Both the position numbers and the translations under genes were made by a program. From contig CM038467.1 of the NCBI GenBank assembly GCA_021464415.1, positions 12,975,411 through 13,039,410 on the forward strand: a stretch of DNA of 64,000 bases, written 5' to 3'. Below are positions 50,217 through 61,982 of the stretch, in pieces. This stretch comes from Lonicera japonica. Lineage: Eukaryota; Streptophyta; Magnoliopsida; Dipsacales; Caprifoliaceae. Each line of letters opens with the position of its first letter. Position 1 is the stretch's first letter. Below the pieces are notes generated by a model. It was not told the DNA's origin. It searched no databases and saw only the letters and a program-made list of their open reading frames with translations.

Positions 50217-50705
50217 ATGGCTGATCGGGACGGCCAACCCCCGAGACCCCTCAAACCCACCACCGACCACCACCAACCGGAACCACTCCTCCACAAACTC
50301 CACCACAACACCCCTAACTCCACCCAATTCACTCGCCTCTTAACCCCCATTATCTCCGGTGGTATCCTCCTCCTCCTCACCGGCCTAACCATCACCGCCA
50401 CCATTCTCGGCTTAATATTCTTCACACCATTGATCCTATTTTCCAGCCCTATATGGGTCCCAGTTGGCACCGTCCTATTCGTCGCCATTTCAGGCTTCTT
50501 GTCGATTTTCGGGTTCGGAGTTGCGGGGGCAGCTGCATTATCTTGGACCTACAGGTACTTTAAGGGGTTTCATCCCCCCGGTTCGGACCGGGTCGATTAC
50601 GCAAGGAACCGGATTTACGACACGGCGAGTCACGTGAAGGACTACGCGCGGGAGTATGGCGAGTTTTTTCAGAGTAAGGTCAAGGACGCTGCACCTGGCG
50701 CGTGA
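50217..50705 (+). CDS. Oleosin (lipid-droplet structural protein)
   Basis: A single exon encodes 162 aa. A hydrophilic Pro/His-rich N-terminus (residues 1-43) is followed by a hydrophobic hairpin of about 70 residues (44-113). The proline knot P71-x5-S77-P78-x3-P82 (PLILFSSPIWVP) is intact. The C-terminal amphipathic region (RYFKGFHPPGSDRVDYARNRI...) matches oleosins and ends SKVKDAAPGA. Oleosins coat storage triacylglycerol droplets, inserting the hairpin into the lipid core. The gene is markedly more GC-rich than its flanks (ACC/CTC/CCC codons in the N-terminal half), common for intronless oleosins. Start chosen as the first ATG after the TATA-like box. The tissue of expression cannot be told from sequence. 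Confidence 0.95.
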   Translation: MADRDGQPPRPLKPTTDHHQPEPLLHKLHHNTPNSTQFTRLLTPIISGGILLLLTGLTITATILGLIFFTPLILFSSPIWVPVGTVLFVAISGFLSIFGFGVAGAAALSWTYRYFKGFHPPGSDRVDYARNRIYDTASHVKDYAREYGEFFQSKVKDAAPGA

Positions 50706-53700
50706 GTGACGTTTTTGCTGAACCGGAACCGGGTTCTTCGATAGTTTTTTTTTTTTTTTTTTTTTTTTTTGGGGGTATTGACTAATGTTTTTTTCCTTTT
50801 TTTTTTTTTTGGGTTATATATAGTCCTATGTCTATCTCATTATATCACGACCATATATAGACAATTTACACTTTATTTTTTTGATCCGGACAAGGAATTA
50901 CATTGGAATATTTATTTATTTTTTGGTCATATTTTTACATTTATTTTACAGCATACTTTAAAAATATGGAAAAATACATGATAAACAATCACATTAATAC
51001 ACTAAAGTTAGAACAAGGAGTATAGCGAACATTTGTCCAAGTAGTCTAGTGATTTGATATGAAAAGATAAAGTGCAGTACATGTATCCTAACTTTAATAT
51101 AAATTTTCTTAATATTCCGTAATTATATGATAGATCTATTATTATTACTACGTGTATTAAAAATAAATGTCTTCAAAAAATATTTGGTGTCGAAAGTTCT
51201 CCGTAATTAAGTAAATCCAATACGTATAATTACGTAGCCCCTGAGACGTTTCCACGCAGCAGGAGCCGCCAAAGGACCCCAAGGCCTCAATATTCTGTTA
51301 TGTATGAAGTTTTTCGGTAATAGCGCATTTATTACTGTATTAATTAAATTTAATATTATACTAATTACTATTATATAGTCTTAACAATCTTACATATACA
51401 ACATTTATATACATTGTTCATTCAATTTTATTATAACATTAAAAGTTTTTGCGTATATATTCATGTCAGTCTCCCCGCATTTTTAGTAGTCTCGATTTAC
51501 ATCGTTTCCTCGTCTTCATTATTTTCACCTATTTATAAGCCGCCTCCTTTGTTAAGGTTAATGCAAATTTAATTGATTAAATTGTTCTTCTTCTTTTTTT
51601 TTTATTTGTACAATTCTTTTGTACATATTTCCATACATATATATTTCATTGTTTAACAAAAAGCAAAATATTGTAGAATAGATATTATTTAGTTTGCTTA
51701 TTGTTTTTTTTTTCTTTTTTCAATTTGTACAAGTATTTTCTATACATGTAAAGTGGTGATTTTAGCTTTGTATTATTTGAGGGGTGTTGAAATCTGGTCT
51801 AAATGATTGAGGAAGTCAGTTTTGAAAATGTGTTGAAGTGTTTTATAAAAAATTTAATATTTTGAAGTGAAATAAATTTGTAAGTTGAATTATAAGAATA
51901 CCGGAAAGAATAATGTCACATTTTTTTATTTTAGTATATATTTCTTCTATAGAACCATATTTTTTTTAATATTATATTTTGATTTGTACATTTACTGCAC
52001 ATGTAATATTCCCAACATTTCTTTTATAACAATAATTCTTGGAAGGCGATGGTGAAACTCTACCATGTTCATTCAAAAAAGTAACTTAAAGGCCTAGCAT
52101 CATATCAATGTCATCTTCATACTTTATACAAGTTATATTTATGGATATAAGGGAAAAATAATTAATTTTTATAAATAAATTCAAAGCTTTGTTTCCTAAA
52201 AAAATTTATTACCGGTAAGGGTTGGTTGTACTCATACAATATATATATATATATATATAAATATAATAATTTACAATATGTTTATGTGTTTTATTATATA
52301 TTTAAATTTAAAAATGTTTACGTATAACGTGGATTGAAAACTAGTTTGCAATAATTTAGAATTGGGGACATCTTTCATGGATAATGAAGGTTTTACTTTG
52401 ATAGTGATAAAAATGAATAAAAATGTTGAAAAAACCATATAAGAAAATTCAATCAATCTAACTAAACCAATGGTAAGTTTTGTTTAACAAGGTCAAGCAC
52501 CTCGTTAAAATAGAAAAATAGAGAAATGAAAGCTTTCTTTTCAAAAGTAATAAGATTGCAAATTTTAAGTTTTACTCATTGCAAAGTTGAAACACGATTA
52601 GAGAAAAAATATTAACTTTTATGAGAAATTTTTTTTGAGAGAAATGATTAATGAGATGGTCTATATTTTTTCCCCTTATTTTTTTTTTAATAATTCTTTT
52701 TATATACCATGTAAAAATGCATTTTGGGCAAAAGCAAAGGCCAGACTAACCAAAGTACGTTTAGTTTCATTACTTATGCCAAAATTCTATATGAAACAAA
52801 AAAGGAAAAAGAAAAAGAAATAATAATACATTTCACTACAAGAATCACCTATCTTTCTCACTTCTTGTTAAAAATAATTGTTTTTTCAATTATTTTAGAA
52901 CCTTGTAGTCAATTAACCCCCAAATTATTCGTTATTATGCCATTATTAAATGGTGTTGCTAAATACACACTATTTTATTTGGTTTTACTTCATCAACGCA
53001 TATGTAACGAATGAATGGACACTTATTCATTGTATATGTGACGAGCCATTTTTTTTTTTTTTGATAACCAATACTGATTTGGTGCACATGTAGTGAGTAT
53101 GTGACTATTAATTCACTGCATATGTGCTGAAGCAGTAGAATCAAGTAAAAAAATGTATTTGGTGCAGATTAAATTATAAATACTTAGAAAAAAATAGAAT
53201 ACTGGTAATTGGCATGGATCAATCTTTTCCGCGTATATTTGGGCCTATTTTTGCTTTCGTGATTGGGACAGAGAAGTTTTGGGAGAGAAGGGGGGGGGGG
53301 GGGTCCGTAACTGGCGTAGGCCTTCATGTAATTGGACCAACTGGTAGTGCCTCAAAATGAAAACGTTCTTCATTTGATATTTAGTAATTTATGATATTAT
53401 TTTTAGATTTTTTAAAATATCCAATAATAAAATAGTCAAGCAGTAATAACATAGGTTCTGGTTAAAAGTTATGAGTTCAAATCTCCCTTTAAACATTATT
53501 TTTACTTTAATTTTAGAAGCATAATTTCGTATTTTATAGTATGTTAACTACTCACGCAATCACGCTTTATGTATAATATATATTTTATACACTAAATTGT
53601 TATGTGCCTTATATATGTCTTATAGCGAATATCAGATAAAATTTTATAAATTATGTATCATGGATATTTTCTTTATAAACTATGTTTTATCATATTCATG

Positions 53701-53919
53701 TATTTTATATTGTTTTTAAAGCAGTATTTATTATTTTTAACATGTTCGTTTTAAGTACTTGCTAGACTAGCTTGTATCAGTAATTTAACATCGTATTTGT
53801 CTTAACATATCTAATAGGTCAAATATAATTAAAACCCAAAATTATTAAAACCCTACTTATAAACAGATGATATTGTATGATGTTATCTAGTAGTGTGTCA
53901 TGGATATCGAGTCTAGGGT
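50706..53919. other. AT-rich intergenic after the oleosin gene
   Basis: Begins with poly-T tracts (50743-50770 and 50797-50809) in the oleosin 3' flank. It includes an (AT)n tract near 52237-52260 and a G13-14 run at 53291-53304. No coding region is recognised; the frames here are AT-rich and unsupported. Confidence 0.6.
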
Positions 53920-54255
53920 GATGTTTTGAGTTGAGTTTTAAAATTTGGTGTTTGGTAGAATTTGGAAGTATGTTGAAAAGTGAATTTGAATTGATTTTTG
54001 TTTGAGTTTTTTGAGTTTTTTTCAACCAACTAAAAAATCTCATAAAAATAGTCACAACCAAATCATATAAATTTCAAAAAAATTCGACGAGTAAGTTTTA
54101 AGCATATATTTTTTATCTAATTTTGATTTTTAGATTTAAAGTTATGGTATTTTAAAATTTTTATAAAGAGAGAAAGTAAAATGAAATAAATTTTAGAAAG
54201 TGTAAAAATAAAATAAAATTTTAATAAAATTTTAAAAAATAAACACCCACTAAAT
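53920..54255. repeat. Dispersed repeat, copy 1 (partner at 58623-58940)
   Basis: Shares with 58623-58940 the series GTTTGGTAGAATTTG, AAAATAGTCACA, CGACGAGTAAGTTTTAA, TTATCTAATTTT, AAATGAAATAAATTTTA and an ending in A-rich sequence with CACTC or CACCC. Probably a MITE family. No clear ends on this copy. Confidence 0.65.
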
Positions 54256-54488
54256 ATTAGCGAGATATTTATATAACTGCAACTCTTGGAGTCAACTTAA
54301 TTCTCAAAATCTTAGACCATCTCCATTGGGATGGCTAAATGGGCATAATTAGCTTTTTTGTTGCCTTATTGGGTAAGGCAAAAAGCCAAAGAAAACGGCA
54401 AAAGTGTAAAGCAAAGCCAAAAATAGCGAGGGACAAAATTTTAGCTCGGACGATAAAGGAAGCATCGGGGCAGGGAAGAAGGCTCTCA

Positions 54489-54621
54489 CGACACATGATG
54501 TGCCGTGAGAATGAGCAATGTTTTGCACGATGCATAATGTGTCGTGCGACACATTCCCTTGGCCGATACATGATAAATCGTGGCATGCATAGTTATCCTT
54601 GGCACGATGGATGATGTGTCG
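54489..54621. repeat. Left cluster of iterated 17-bp cores (four copies)
   Basis: Cores CGACACATGATGTGCCG, CGATGCATAATGTGTCG, CGATACATGATAAATCG and CGATGGATGATGTGTCG at 54489, 54528, 54564 and 54605. Each is followed by TG or GTG plus purines. All are direct copies with palindromic CGA/TCG ends. Confidence 0.85.
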
Positions 54622-54967
54622 TGAGACACATCATTCCAATTTGCTCCTCCCCGTATTTATAACCCAGCTCCGGTGCGAGAAAATTTGATAGCAGCAAACT
54701 TTCTTCAGTATTCTTTCTTCAGTTTTCTTTTTTCAATTCTATTTCGAAATTTAACCAAGTTTTGAACGAGTATTCTTTCAAATATCCAATTATGTATTTT
54801 CTACTGCATTCTCCTATTATTATTTTTATTGTGTAGTTTATAAAAAAAAAACTTTCATCTTTCATTTTACGTATCGTAAGATTTTTATTTTCAAATATTT
54901 TATCTCTATAATTTTTATAATGTCTAAATCTCGTGGAACAAATATGACACCATTTGATGCACTCAGC

Positions 54968-55087
54968 CGACAGATGATAAATCGGGGGTAGCTTGGCTGC
55001 TCTCCAACGACAGATGATAAATCGTGGGGTGCCTTGGTGTCCTCCCCCGATATTTTATATATCGTGCGAGGTATATTTACCTTCCCT
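54968..55087. repeat. Right cluster of iterated 17-bp cores (three 40-bp units)
   Basis: Cores at 54968, 55008 and 55048, exactly 40 bp apart. The first two are identical (CGACAGATGATAAATCG) and the third is diverged (CGATATTTTATATATCG). The spacers share GGTGCCTTGGTG-like sequence. Confidence 0.85.
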
Positions 55088-55170
55088 CCCGCTGCAACTC
55101 TACAATTTTGAATAGTGTAAATATACATTTTTAACTTACCATTTTACCTTACCCACTAAAGATGGTCTTA

Positions 55171-57962
55171 GTCATAGGCTATATCAGTGAGCTTGGTCAA
55201 AGGAATGAAACTTTACAATATTGGTCAAGCATTCAAAATTTCAAATTCAGACATTAATATAACCATCTTTTGGGTAAAAAATATATTTGTCAAACGAAAC
55301 TCTTGGCTAGTATTAGTATCTATTTTGAATAAGTCTAGTCCCTTGAAAGTCCCACGCGCGAACCATTCCACTCTTTATGACCTTTGGCACTTGTGAAAAT
55401 TTGGTTTGAGTTTGACCCAATTCTCCTATTAAATATCATAGCCCTCTATCTTACGCCATTGTTTTTTAACTTTTTAGAGATACAAAAAGGTTTCATTTAA
55501 TTTCTTCTTTTTGAATACCAGCAAGAGGTAAAAATTGGGTATATGTTGCAAGACGAGAGTTTTGTACAGCGGAACTCGACCCTATTTTCTTGAAACTTTT
55601 AAGACATTTTAACTAATTGGTTTGACAAATTAAATATTTTAAAATGGAGTTTAATTATCTTAGAGTATTATTTTAAAAAATATATGTAATAAATAATTTA
55701 ATTGAAATTTATAGATATAATCTATATAATTAATTAATTACTTTCACTAAAATTTAATCAAAGTATTCGATTTAAATGTTGGTGTAACGAGAAATGATAT
55801 ATATTTGTATTTCTGGGCACCGTCAAATATTTTTACGGTAATTTCACTCATTTTGAAACTTATTTTTTGATAAAATATAATGAATAAAGTTATACAAATA
55901 TTAGGAGAAAATTCATTTATTTCTCTCTTCAAATATATCATATCTTCCCATTGAAGAAAAGGATAGTCTGATTCTATTTATATGTATAATTCTTATTAAT
56001 TATAATATAGAAACAAATCGATCATCTATTATTTTCAAAAGTCTTCTCTTCCTCGAATCAATAAATAACTACAGTGATAGGGCTGTGGTTGACGCCGCCA
56101 TGATTCACATTGTTTAAAAACATTGATAGTGACAAATTAATAAATATATAGGAAGGATATAGAAAGATAAATGAATGTGTAAAAAAAAAAAAGAGAAAAA
56201 GATAAATGAATAATACTTCTTTAAAATCCATAAATGATGATACGTTTTGGGTCCGATTTACGAAGAGGGGAAGGGGATTGAAAAATTAAACCATAAACCT
56301 TTCCCTAAATTAGGAGAGAACTATTATTACAGTTGTATAATTTTCTGCGCAGAGACGCTTTAAACCATTTAAGCTATAAAACACTATATTTTTGAGATTT
56401 ACAAAATTAAAACCTGATTTTTTAGGATAGATATATATATATAGGATGATATCGTGTATATATAGTAGTAATATATATTTTCACTATATATATGAAGTTC
56501 TGAAGCATGCCACAATTTCAGATTTTAATACTGCAATAAATAATTAAAAAGGAAACGAAAATTAATACGTGTACATCTAATCATATAGGCGCGAGTTAGT
56601 TCACCTGTATTTACTAGTTAGGCTAAATTAAGATTATTCAATTGTACCGGGCAATAAAATGTAGGGCTAACGTGTATATCGGTGTATGAAGAAGCATATT
56701 TTTCAAATTGGATAAATTACACAAATCCAATTCTTGTGTCACGGAAAATTGTAGATTCCACCCTTTTTCGCTTTAATATTACATTCGCATTCTCTCTAGC
56801 ATAGAATAAAAAATTAAATCCTCTTCTAGCTTGTGTAAATATTTGTAAATTTATCAGTACCCTATATACAGTGATCGAGGATAGCTTGCATGTGCTACAA
56901 AAATAATATATGCAACATAAAAAGTGATGTAATTTGAAAGAAGAGGATGTGTTTTTGTAATTTTCTCTAACAATTAATATATAGGAGGCTGAGTAATTTA
57001 TTCTTACAAATTATGTTTCTTTTCTTGCAAGTAAATAAAGTTGTTTTAAGATGACGCGTTTTGAAAACCAAATTCTAATATTTAGTCCTTGACTAACTCG
57101 AAAGGACTTCCAAGAATTAATCTATCTCGAATAAAAAAGAAAAATTATTAGAAATGCTTTTTAACTTTTACCTAAACAGTGTACATTTGCGTAACCATGT
57201 GTAGAGTGTGCACTCTAATTAATATTTACACAAGCACTCTAATTATTAGAAATGCTTTTTTTTTCCCCTTAATTTCTAATTATTATCTTAGAAAATTATA
57301 TAACAATCTTACTGCATACATTCATCATTTTCTTTGAAAGATATGGGGACATACACAATTTTAGGTTAACTCAACTGTATCATTTTTAAAGTAATGTTTT
57401 TCTCTAGCTGTCATGAATTTTAGTTAATTTCAACCATTGACGGTATTAAAATTTGTATGCATGGTTTTTAAAACATTATTTGAAAATCAAAACACATCTT
57501 TGAGAACGTTTGGAGATGAATTAAATAATTGTATCTGACAAAAAATTGAAAGGTAAGTTCGTTCACTAGCAAAATTGAATAAGTGGGTTTTTTGGCTGTT
57601 CGAAATGCATCCTGACTGCCAAAGCCGGATAGATAAAAAAAGAAGTAAATTAAATTAATCGCGAAATCCATAACTAAAATAGTTCATAATAATGAAATAA
57701 GAAATAGCTAGCATTAATTTCGTGACTTGTATATCAAAAACTATTTGAGAGAGGGAGAGAGAGACAAACACAACGTACTCCTCACGTTTGCAAAAAGAAA
57801 ATTGGAAAAAGAAAATGTTATATATATAAGCAAGCCAGAGATTAACTAAACAACATATATATATATATATATATATAGATTAAATGCAGTACTCATTTAG
57901 TACTTTTTAACGGTGATCCAACTAAGGGAAACCAGGAGGGTACGGTGAGGATCGATATCATA
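55171..57962. other. AT-rich intergenic, no gene seen
   Basis: Small AT-driven frames only. A (GA)n stretch is at 57747-57764 and an (AT)n tract at 57857-57877, just 3' of the gene on the minus strand. Confidence 0.6.
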
Positions 57963-58373
57963 TCACCACTCCGATTTTCCCGATTTATAAGCATAACTCG
58001 GCAAGGGGCTGGCACGTGGTGACCTCATCGGAACCTCGCTCAGCCGCTTTCCGTCGCTATCGTAATATATTACGCCGGAGAAATCCAATGGCTGACATTT
58101 GTCCCCCCTCAATATCTCCCTCTGCCACAGCCCTCCATCACCGTACCCAGTACTGTCTTCATCTTCGAATTCCTCCACGATCTTCTTCTTATTTTGACGG
58201 AATGGAATCGCCTTGTTGCTAATCGTCGAAAACAGTTGCTTTGATCGACCCAACGGCGACCTAGGTGAATTACTCGCCAGCTTCTTTGTGGTTCGGCTTG
58301 CTTTTTTGCTGCACAGGGCCCAAAACGTTGTCACTGATTCGATCAAGTCTTTCATTGACGATTTACAGCCCAT
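57963..58373 (-). CDS. Plant protein of unknown function, 136 aa
   Basis: A single open frame from ATG 58373 (MGCKSSMKDLIESV) to stop at 57963. It is GC-richer than its flanks and has a TATA box (TATAAAAT on the minus strand, 58424-58417) about 45 bp upstream, so it is probably real. It is basic at the N-terminus (KKASRTTKKLA, SPRSPLGRSKQLF), has an acidic patch (EEFEDEDS), then a tryptophan-containing GLWQREILRGDKCQPLDFSG and GVIYYDSDGKRLSE. The tail is PMRSPRASPLPSYAYK. No signal peptide or membrane span is visible. From memory it resembles the small uncharacterised plant family that includes At1g49000/At3g18560, the former next to an oleosin in Arabidopsis too. No function is claimed. A Gly2-Cys3 start could be lipid-modified, but that is a guess. 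Confidence 0.75.
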   Translation of the reverse strand: MGCKSSMKDLIESVTTFWALCSKKASRTTKKLASNSPRSPLGRSKQLFSTISNKAIPFRQNKKKIVEEFEDEDSTGYGDGGLWQREILRGDKCQPLDFSGVIYYDSDGKRLSEVPMRSPRASPLPSYAYKSGKSEW

Positions 58374-58416
58374 TTTTAATTGAGTGCTTTTGTGAATTAA
58401 AGGGGACGATATCTAT

Positions 58417-58424
58417 ATTTTATA
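58417..58424 (-). promoter_or_regulatory. TATA box of the unknown-protein gene
   Basis: TATAAAAT on the minus strand, about 45 bp upstream of the ATG at 58373. Confidence 0.55.
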
Positions 58425-58622
58425 GGTGACGAAATTGCATGTTAAGGTGACCGGTAATAGCCGGTGGGCACTTTCATGTTTGGGGTCTTTAGACTTGCTA
58501 GATACGTTCGTTTATGCCATTAATTGACTTACTGTGTAAATTGCCTAAATTAAATGATATAGTGGGATTCCCTCCAAATTTAATACCAAACGGAGAAGGC
58601 AAAAAAATAAAATAAAATACTT

Positions 58623-58940
58623 AGGTGATGTTTGGTTGATGTTTTAAGTTGAATTTTTAAATTGAGTTTTTGGTAGAATTTGTAAGTATAAAAAAAATTC
58701 TTATAAAAAAAAATTTCAAAAAATAGTCACAGTGAATCTTATTTTATGAATATCGACGAGTAAGTTTTAAATATATATTTTTTTTATCTAATTTTAATTT
58801 TTTAATTTAAAGTTATAGTGTTTTAAAAAAAATTAAAGAAAAAAAATAAAATGAAATAAATTTTAAAAAACGTAAAAATATAATTAATTTTAAATTAAAT
58901 TTTTAAAATTTAAGAAAAAATAACACTCACCCAACATGCC
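58623..58940. repeat. Dispersed repeat, copy 2 (partner at 53920-54255)
   Basis: Begins AGGTGATGTTTGGTTGATG. The reverse-complemented end reads GGCATGTTGGGTGAGTG, so it has imperfect inverted ends like a MITE. It shares the ordered motifs listed for the copy at 53920-54255. Confidence 0.65.
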
Positions 58941-61410
58941 CACTCACCGTTGTGACGTACAGTCGTACATAAATAAATAAGGATGTTGCCTTATATAATT
59001 GCCAGAAAGTATGAGACCATTAATCGATAAAGTATGTTACCTTTTTGCCAAACTTATTTGAAGGACAAATTTTATGGACTCAACCATGCCAGAAAATAAC
59101 ATCTTTTATGACAAGTGCTATTTAAATTTTATATTATCATGCACTTTAAAGAGTTGGAATTTATTAACTCCATTTTAAAAAAGATCATAGTAATTTTTAT
59201 ATTTAATTTATTGCATTCATCAATTAAATATAAGAATCACCGTAACTCTCTTTAAAGGAGGGCTAATAAATTCCTATTCAATAAATTATAGGGTTTACAT
59301 ATTTACACCAAAGATTTTTACTGTCATTACAGGTCTTTCTACACAAAAAGTAAGACAGAGAGGTTGGTGAGATTTGACAAATATGTGCATGGTGTCGTGC
59401 AAACTGTTTATCTAATTTAGTGTCATTTATCTGTATTGTACTAGTTTGTAGTTTGCCCAATGCGAAATCAATTTATATATATATTTATGTATTTACAACT
59501 ATGGTAAATAATTAAATGAAAAAAATTTAAAGGGCGAATTTTGAAAATAATAGAAAATGATAGATTTATGGTCAATTCTTATTTTAAGAAAAATTTTAAT
59601 TTTTTCTAATATACTAATTATGTCTTAAAAAAGAAAGGTGATTCGCACCTTAAAAAATATCTTATAATTTTATGTTTCAAAAGTACAATGTTTGAGCTCC
59701 CCAACCCATATCTCCTTCCCTTTAAACCACCTTATTCTTATTCACCACTTGTATGAAAAAAAAAATCTCACAATTTAAATTATAGATAAATGCAATATAT
59801 TATAGAAAGTAACATATGTATAATTTTATGTATCTATTTTACAGATATAAGAACTTATTTTGAAATAAAATATATTTATGATGGCTTGATGCAAATAATA
59901 AGTATAACTTAATTTGCTTTCGTTGCTATATGTTTTGTGAAAAATAAAGGGAAGAATTTAATTACCAATACTCATATATTCACATCTTTAGTAGTTCATT
60001 CAAATGAAACAAAGAAGTACATTGTACTTTCACTCATTTTTTTTTGTATATTAATCTCTTGCTCAAGTTAATAATAATAAAGTTGTAAAAAAGAATTCTT
60101 TTGAGAGGCAAAATGTAAGAATATACAACTAACAATTATGTAAACTTAGTACAACCATCATACATTATAAATTCATGTGCAAACACATGTCAATTGTACC
60201 TCATACAAAAATGTTCAAAACTCGAAAATGAAAAAATGAATTTTGATCAAAATATCTCCCTATACTACCATAAGACTCATAAGATGTAAGTACTAGAAAT
60301 TGCTAGAAAATAAAGAAAAAAAATGAAAATTTGAGCTTTTCATCTCCTTTATATGCACATCTAGAAGACCATATACAATAGTAACCAGTTTAATCACTTT
60401 GTCCAAAAAACTTGTAAAATATGCATAAAATTCATGATAATTACAAAGAAAATATAAGAAAAAATTGAGAGTAAGATAATTATTTGATAATTTTTCCCAT
60501 CATTGAGACTCTTTATAAAATAGAAAAAATTCTAACGCACATTTAACCATTCCCATAATTAATCTCATAAAGCCTCATTAAATTTTACCTTACAAAATAA
60601 TTAATTATCATAAATCTATTTATAAATATACAAAATTAAGTTTATAATTCATAACCTAATATATTTATTATCTTTATTAAAATTTTGAGTGTAAAATAAC
60701 TTTTTGTATACTATATATTATTTTTTTTCTACTATTATATAAAGTTAAAAGCCATTTTGGTGGCATTGAACCACTGTCAGGTTTAATCTTACGATCTTAC
60801 CCCTTCATGCTTTAATTTCACAAAAAAAAAAAATATTATCAACGCAAGTAATGGAGATTAAAATATTGAGTATTGCAAGGATTATATAAGACCTTCAACC
60901 GCTGGGATGGAGAAAGAAACCGTCAAGAGAGAGATTAAGCGGGGCTAATTATGAAAACATGTTAATAGCGTACCATGTATACAATGTAGTTATCCATTTT
61001 ACAGACTATATAATAAAATAAATGAAATTAGATAAAAGATACTAGATTATTAAAAAAATTGAGAAAAAATTTGATAAATTAAATCACATTTATTATGTGC
61101 CACATGTCATGCTCTCATCAAAAGAGAGCATTTTGCTTTATATTATATTATATTATATATGCTATTTTCTTTGAGTTTGTATAAAATGATATATATCTGC
61201 TCTTGAAATGCATTAATTTATCTGGTTCGTTCTTTGTAGCCATCTGTTCATGGTGTTGTTCTTAATCTCTTTCAGTATAGAAATTTTACTAAAAGGAGGT
61301 TGAATATAGGAAAGAGAACCCGTGATTCGATGTTTACCTTCTTCACGTTTAATTCTTTGGAAATATATTTACCCTTTTTTGTACTCTTCAATGATGCAAA
61401 AGGCATATTT
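58941..61410. other. AT-rich intergenic, no gene seen
   Basis: Very AT-rich with short A/T homopolymers. The frame 59278-59460 on the minus strand is not recognisable as a protein. Confidence 0.6.
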
Positions 61411-61982
61411 TGTTAGAAAATTTGTCCTACATATATTAAATTAGTAGGGTTTTTTTTTTTAAAAAAAAACTTCGCAATCAAAATAGTAACAAATAAAATA
61501 AGATGAATGAATAGGATGGCTTGTATGAGAGTCGCTATAGAACACGCTATCCTAAAAGTTTTATCATCTCTCTACCAAAAAGTTTTAGCGAAAATCTCCG
61601 AGATAAAGCCTATATAGCCTTTAGCAAAACCTCCTCTATGCGTAGGTCCACATGAAGACAAAGTAAAACCAATTTGACCGAATTGTCCAACAAAATATTA
61701 AAAGTAGTAGGATAAAGTAGTATGATTGGAAGATATGTTTTTATAAGAGATAGTAATTTGTATGTATCCAAATGAAAATCCCACGCCTCTTTATATAGTG
61801 GTAGAGGTGAAGCAAATTAATCCCATAATTTGAAACCACAGCGATTCCTCTCATTAACAAAATTAAAGGCTATAAATCAAGAGTAACAAATATGTATTTT
61901 AATCACATTAAATCCAAAATAATAATTATGATTAAATATTATATATGAATGAGGAGTTATTTTGAAACTTTAAATTCCAACA
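61411..61982 (+). mobile_element. Possible copia solo LTR
   Basis: Starts TGTTAGAAAATTTGTCC and ends AAATTCCAACA, the same terminal words as the younger copia LTR read on its own strand (TGTTAGAAAATTTATATT ... TTAATTCCAACA). It has a TATA-like CTTTATATAG near 61791. No target duplication and no clear internal match, so the call is tentative. Confidence 0.35.

Larger units (their letters stand above)
54315..55167. mobile_element. TTA-flanked MITE-like element with seven iterated 17-bp cores
   Basis: Ends GACCATCTCCATTGGGATGG and, reverse-complemented, GACCATCTTTAGTGGGTAAGG. Flanked by TTA at 54312-54314 and 55168-55170 (PIF/Harbinger type). Inside are two clusters of a 17-bp core of form CGA-N11-TCG (one copy CCG). 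They start at 54489, 54528, 54564 and 54605, then 54968, 55008 and 55048, with spacing of 36-41 bp. Between the clusters is a TATA-like GTATTTATAACCC (54652-54664) followed by CT-rich leader-like sequence. No transposase or protein is recognised; the Cys/Met-rich frames come from the iterations. Confidence 0.65.

Noticed and set aside
53291..53304. G-run as telomere-like or quadruplex signal
   Set aside because: A single homopolymer without TTTAGGG-type repetition.
54335..54614. Overlapping frames of 67-91 aa on both strands
   Set aside because: They arise from the iterated 17-bp cores; no family resemblance, and frames on both strands are equally open.
54489..55087. Iterated cores read as a CRISPR array
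   Set aside because: Plant nuclear DNA, imperfect repeats, unequal spacing in one cluster, and no cas genes.
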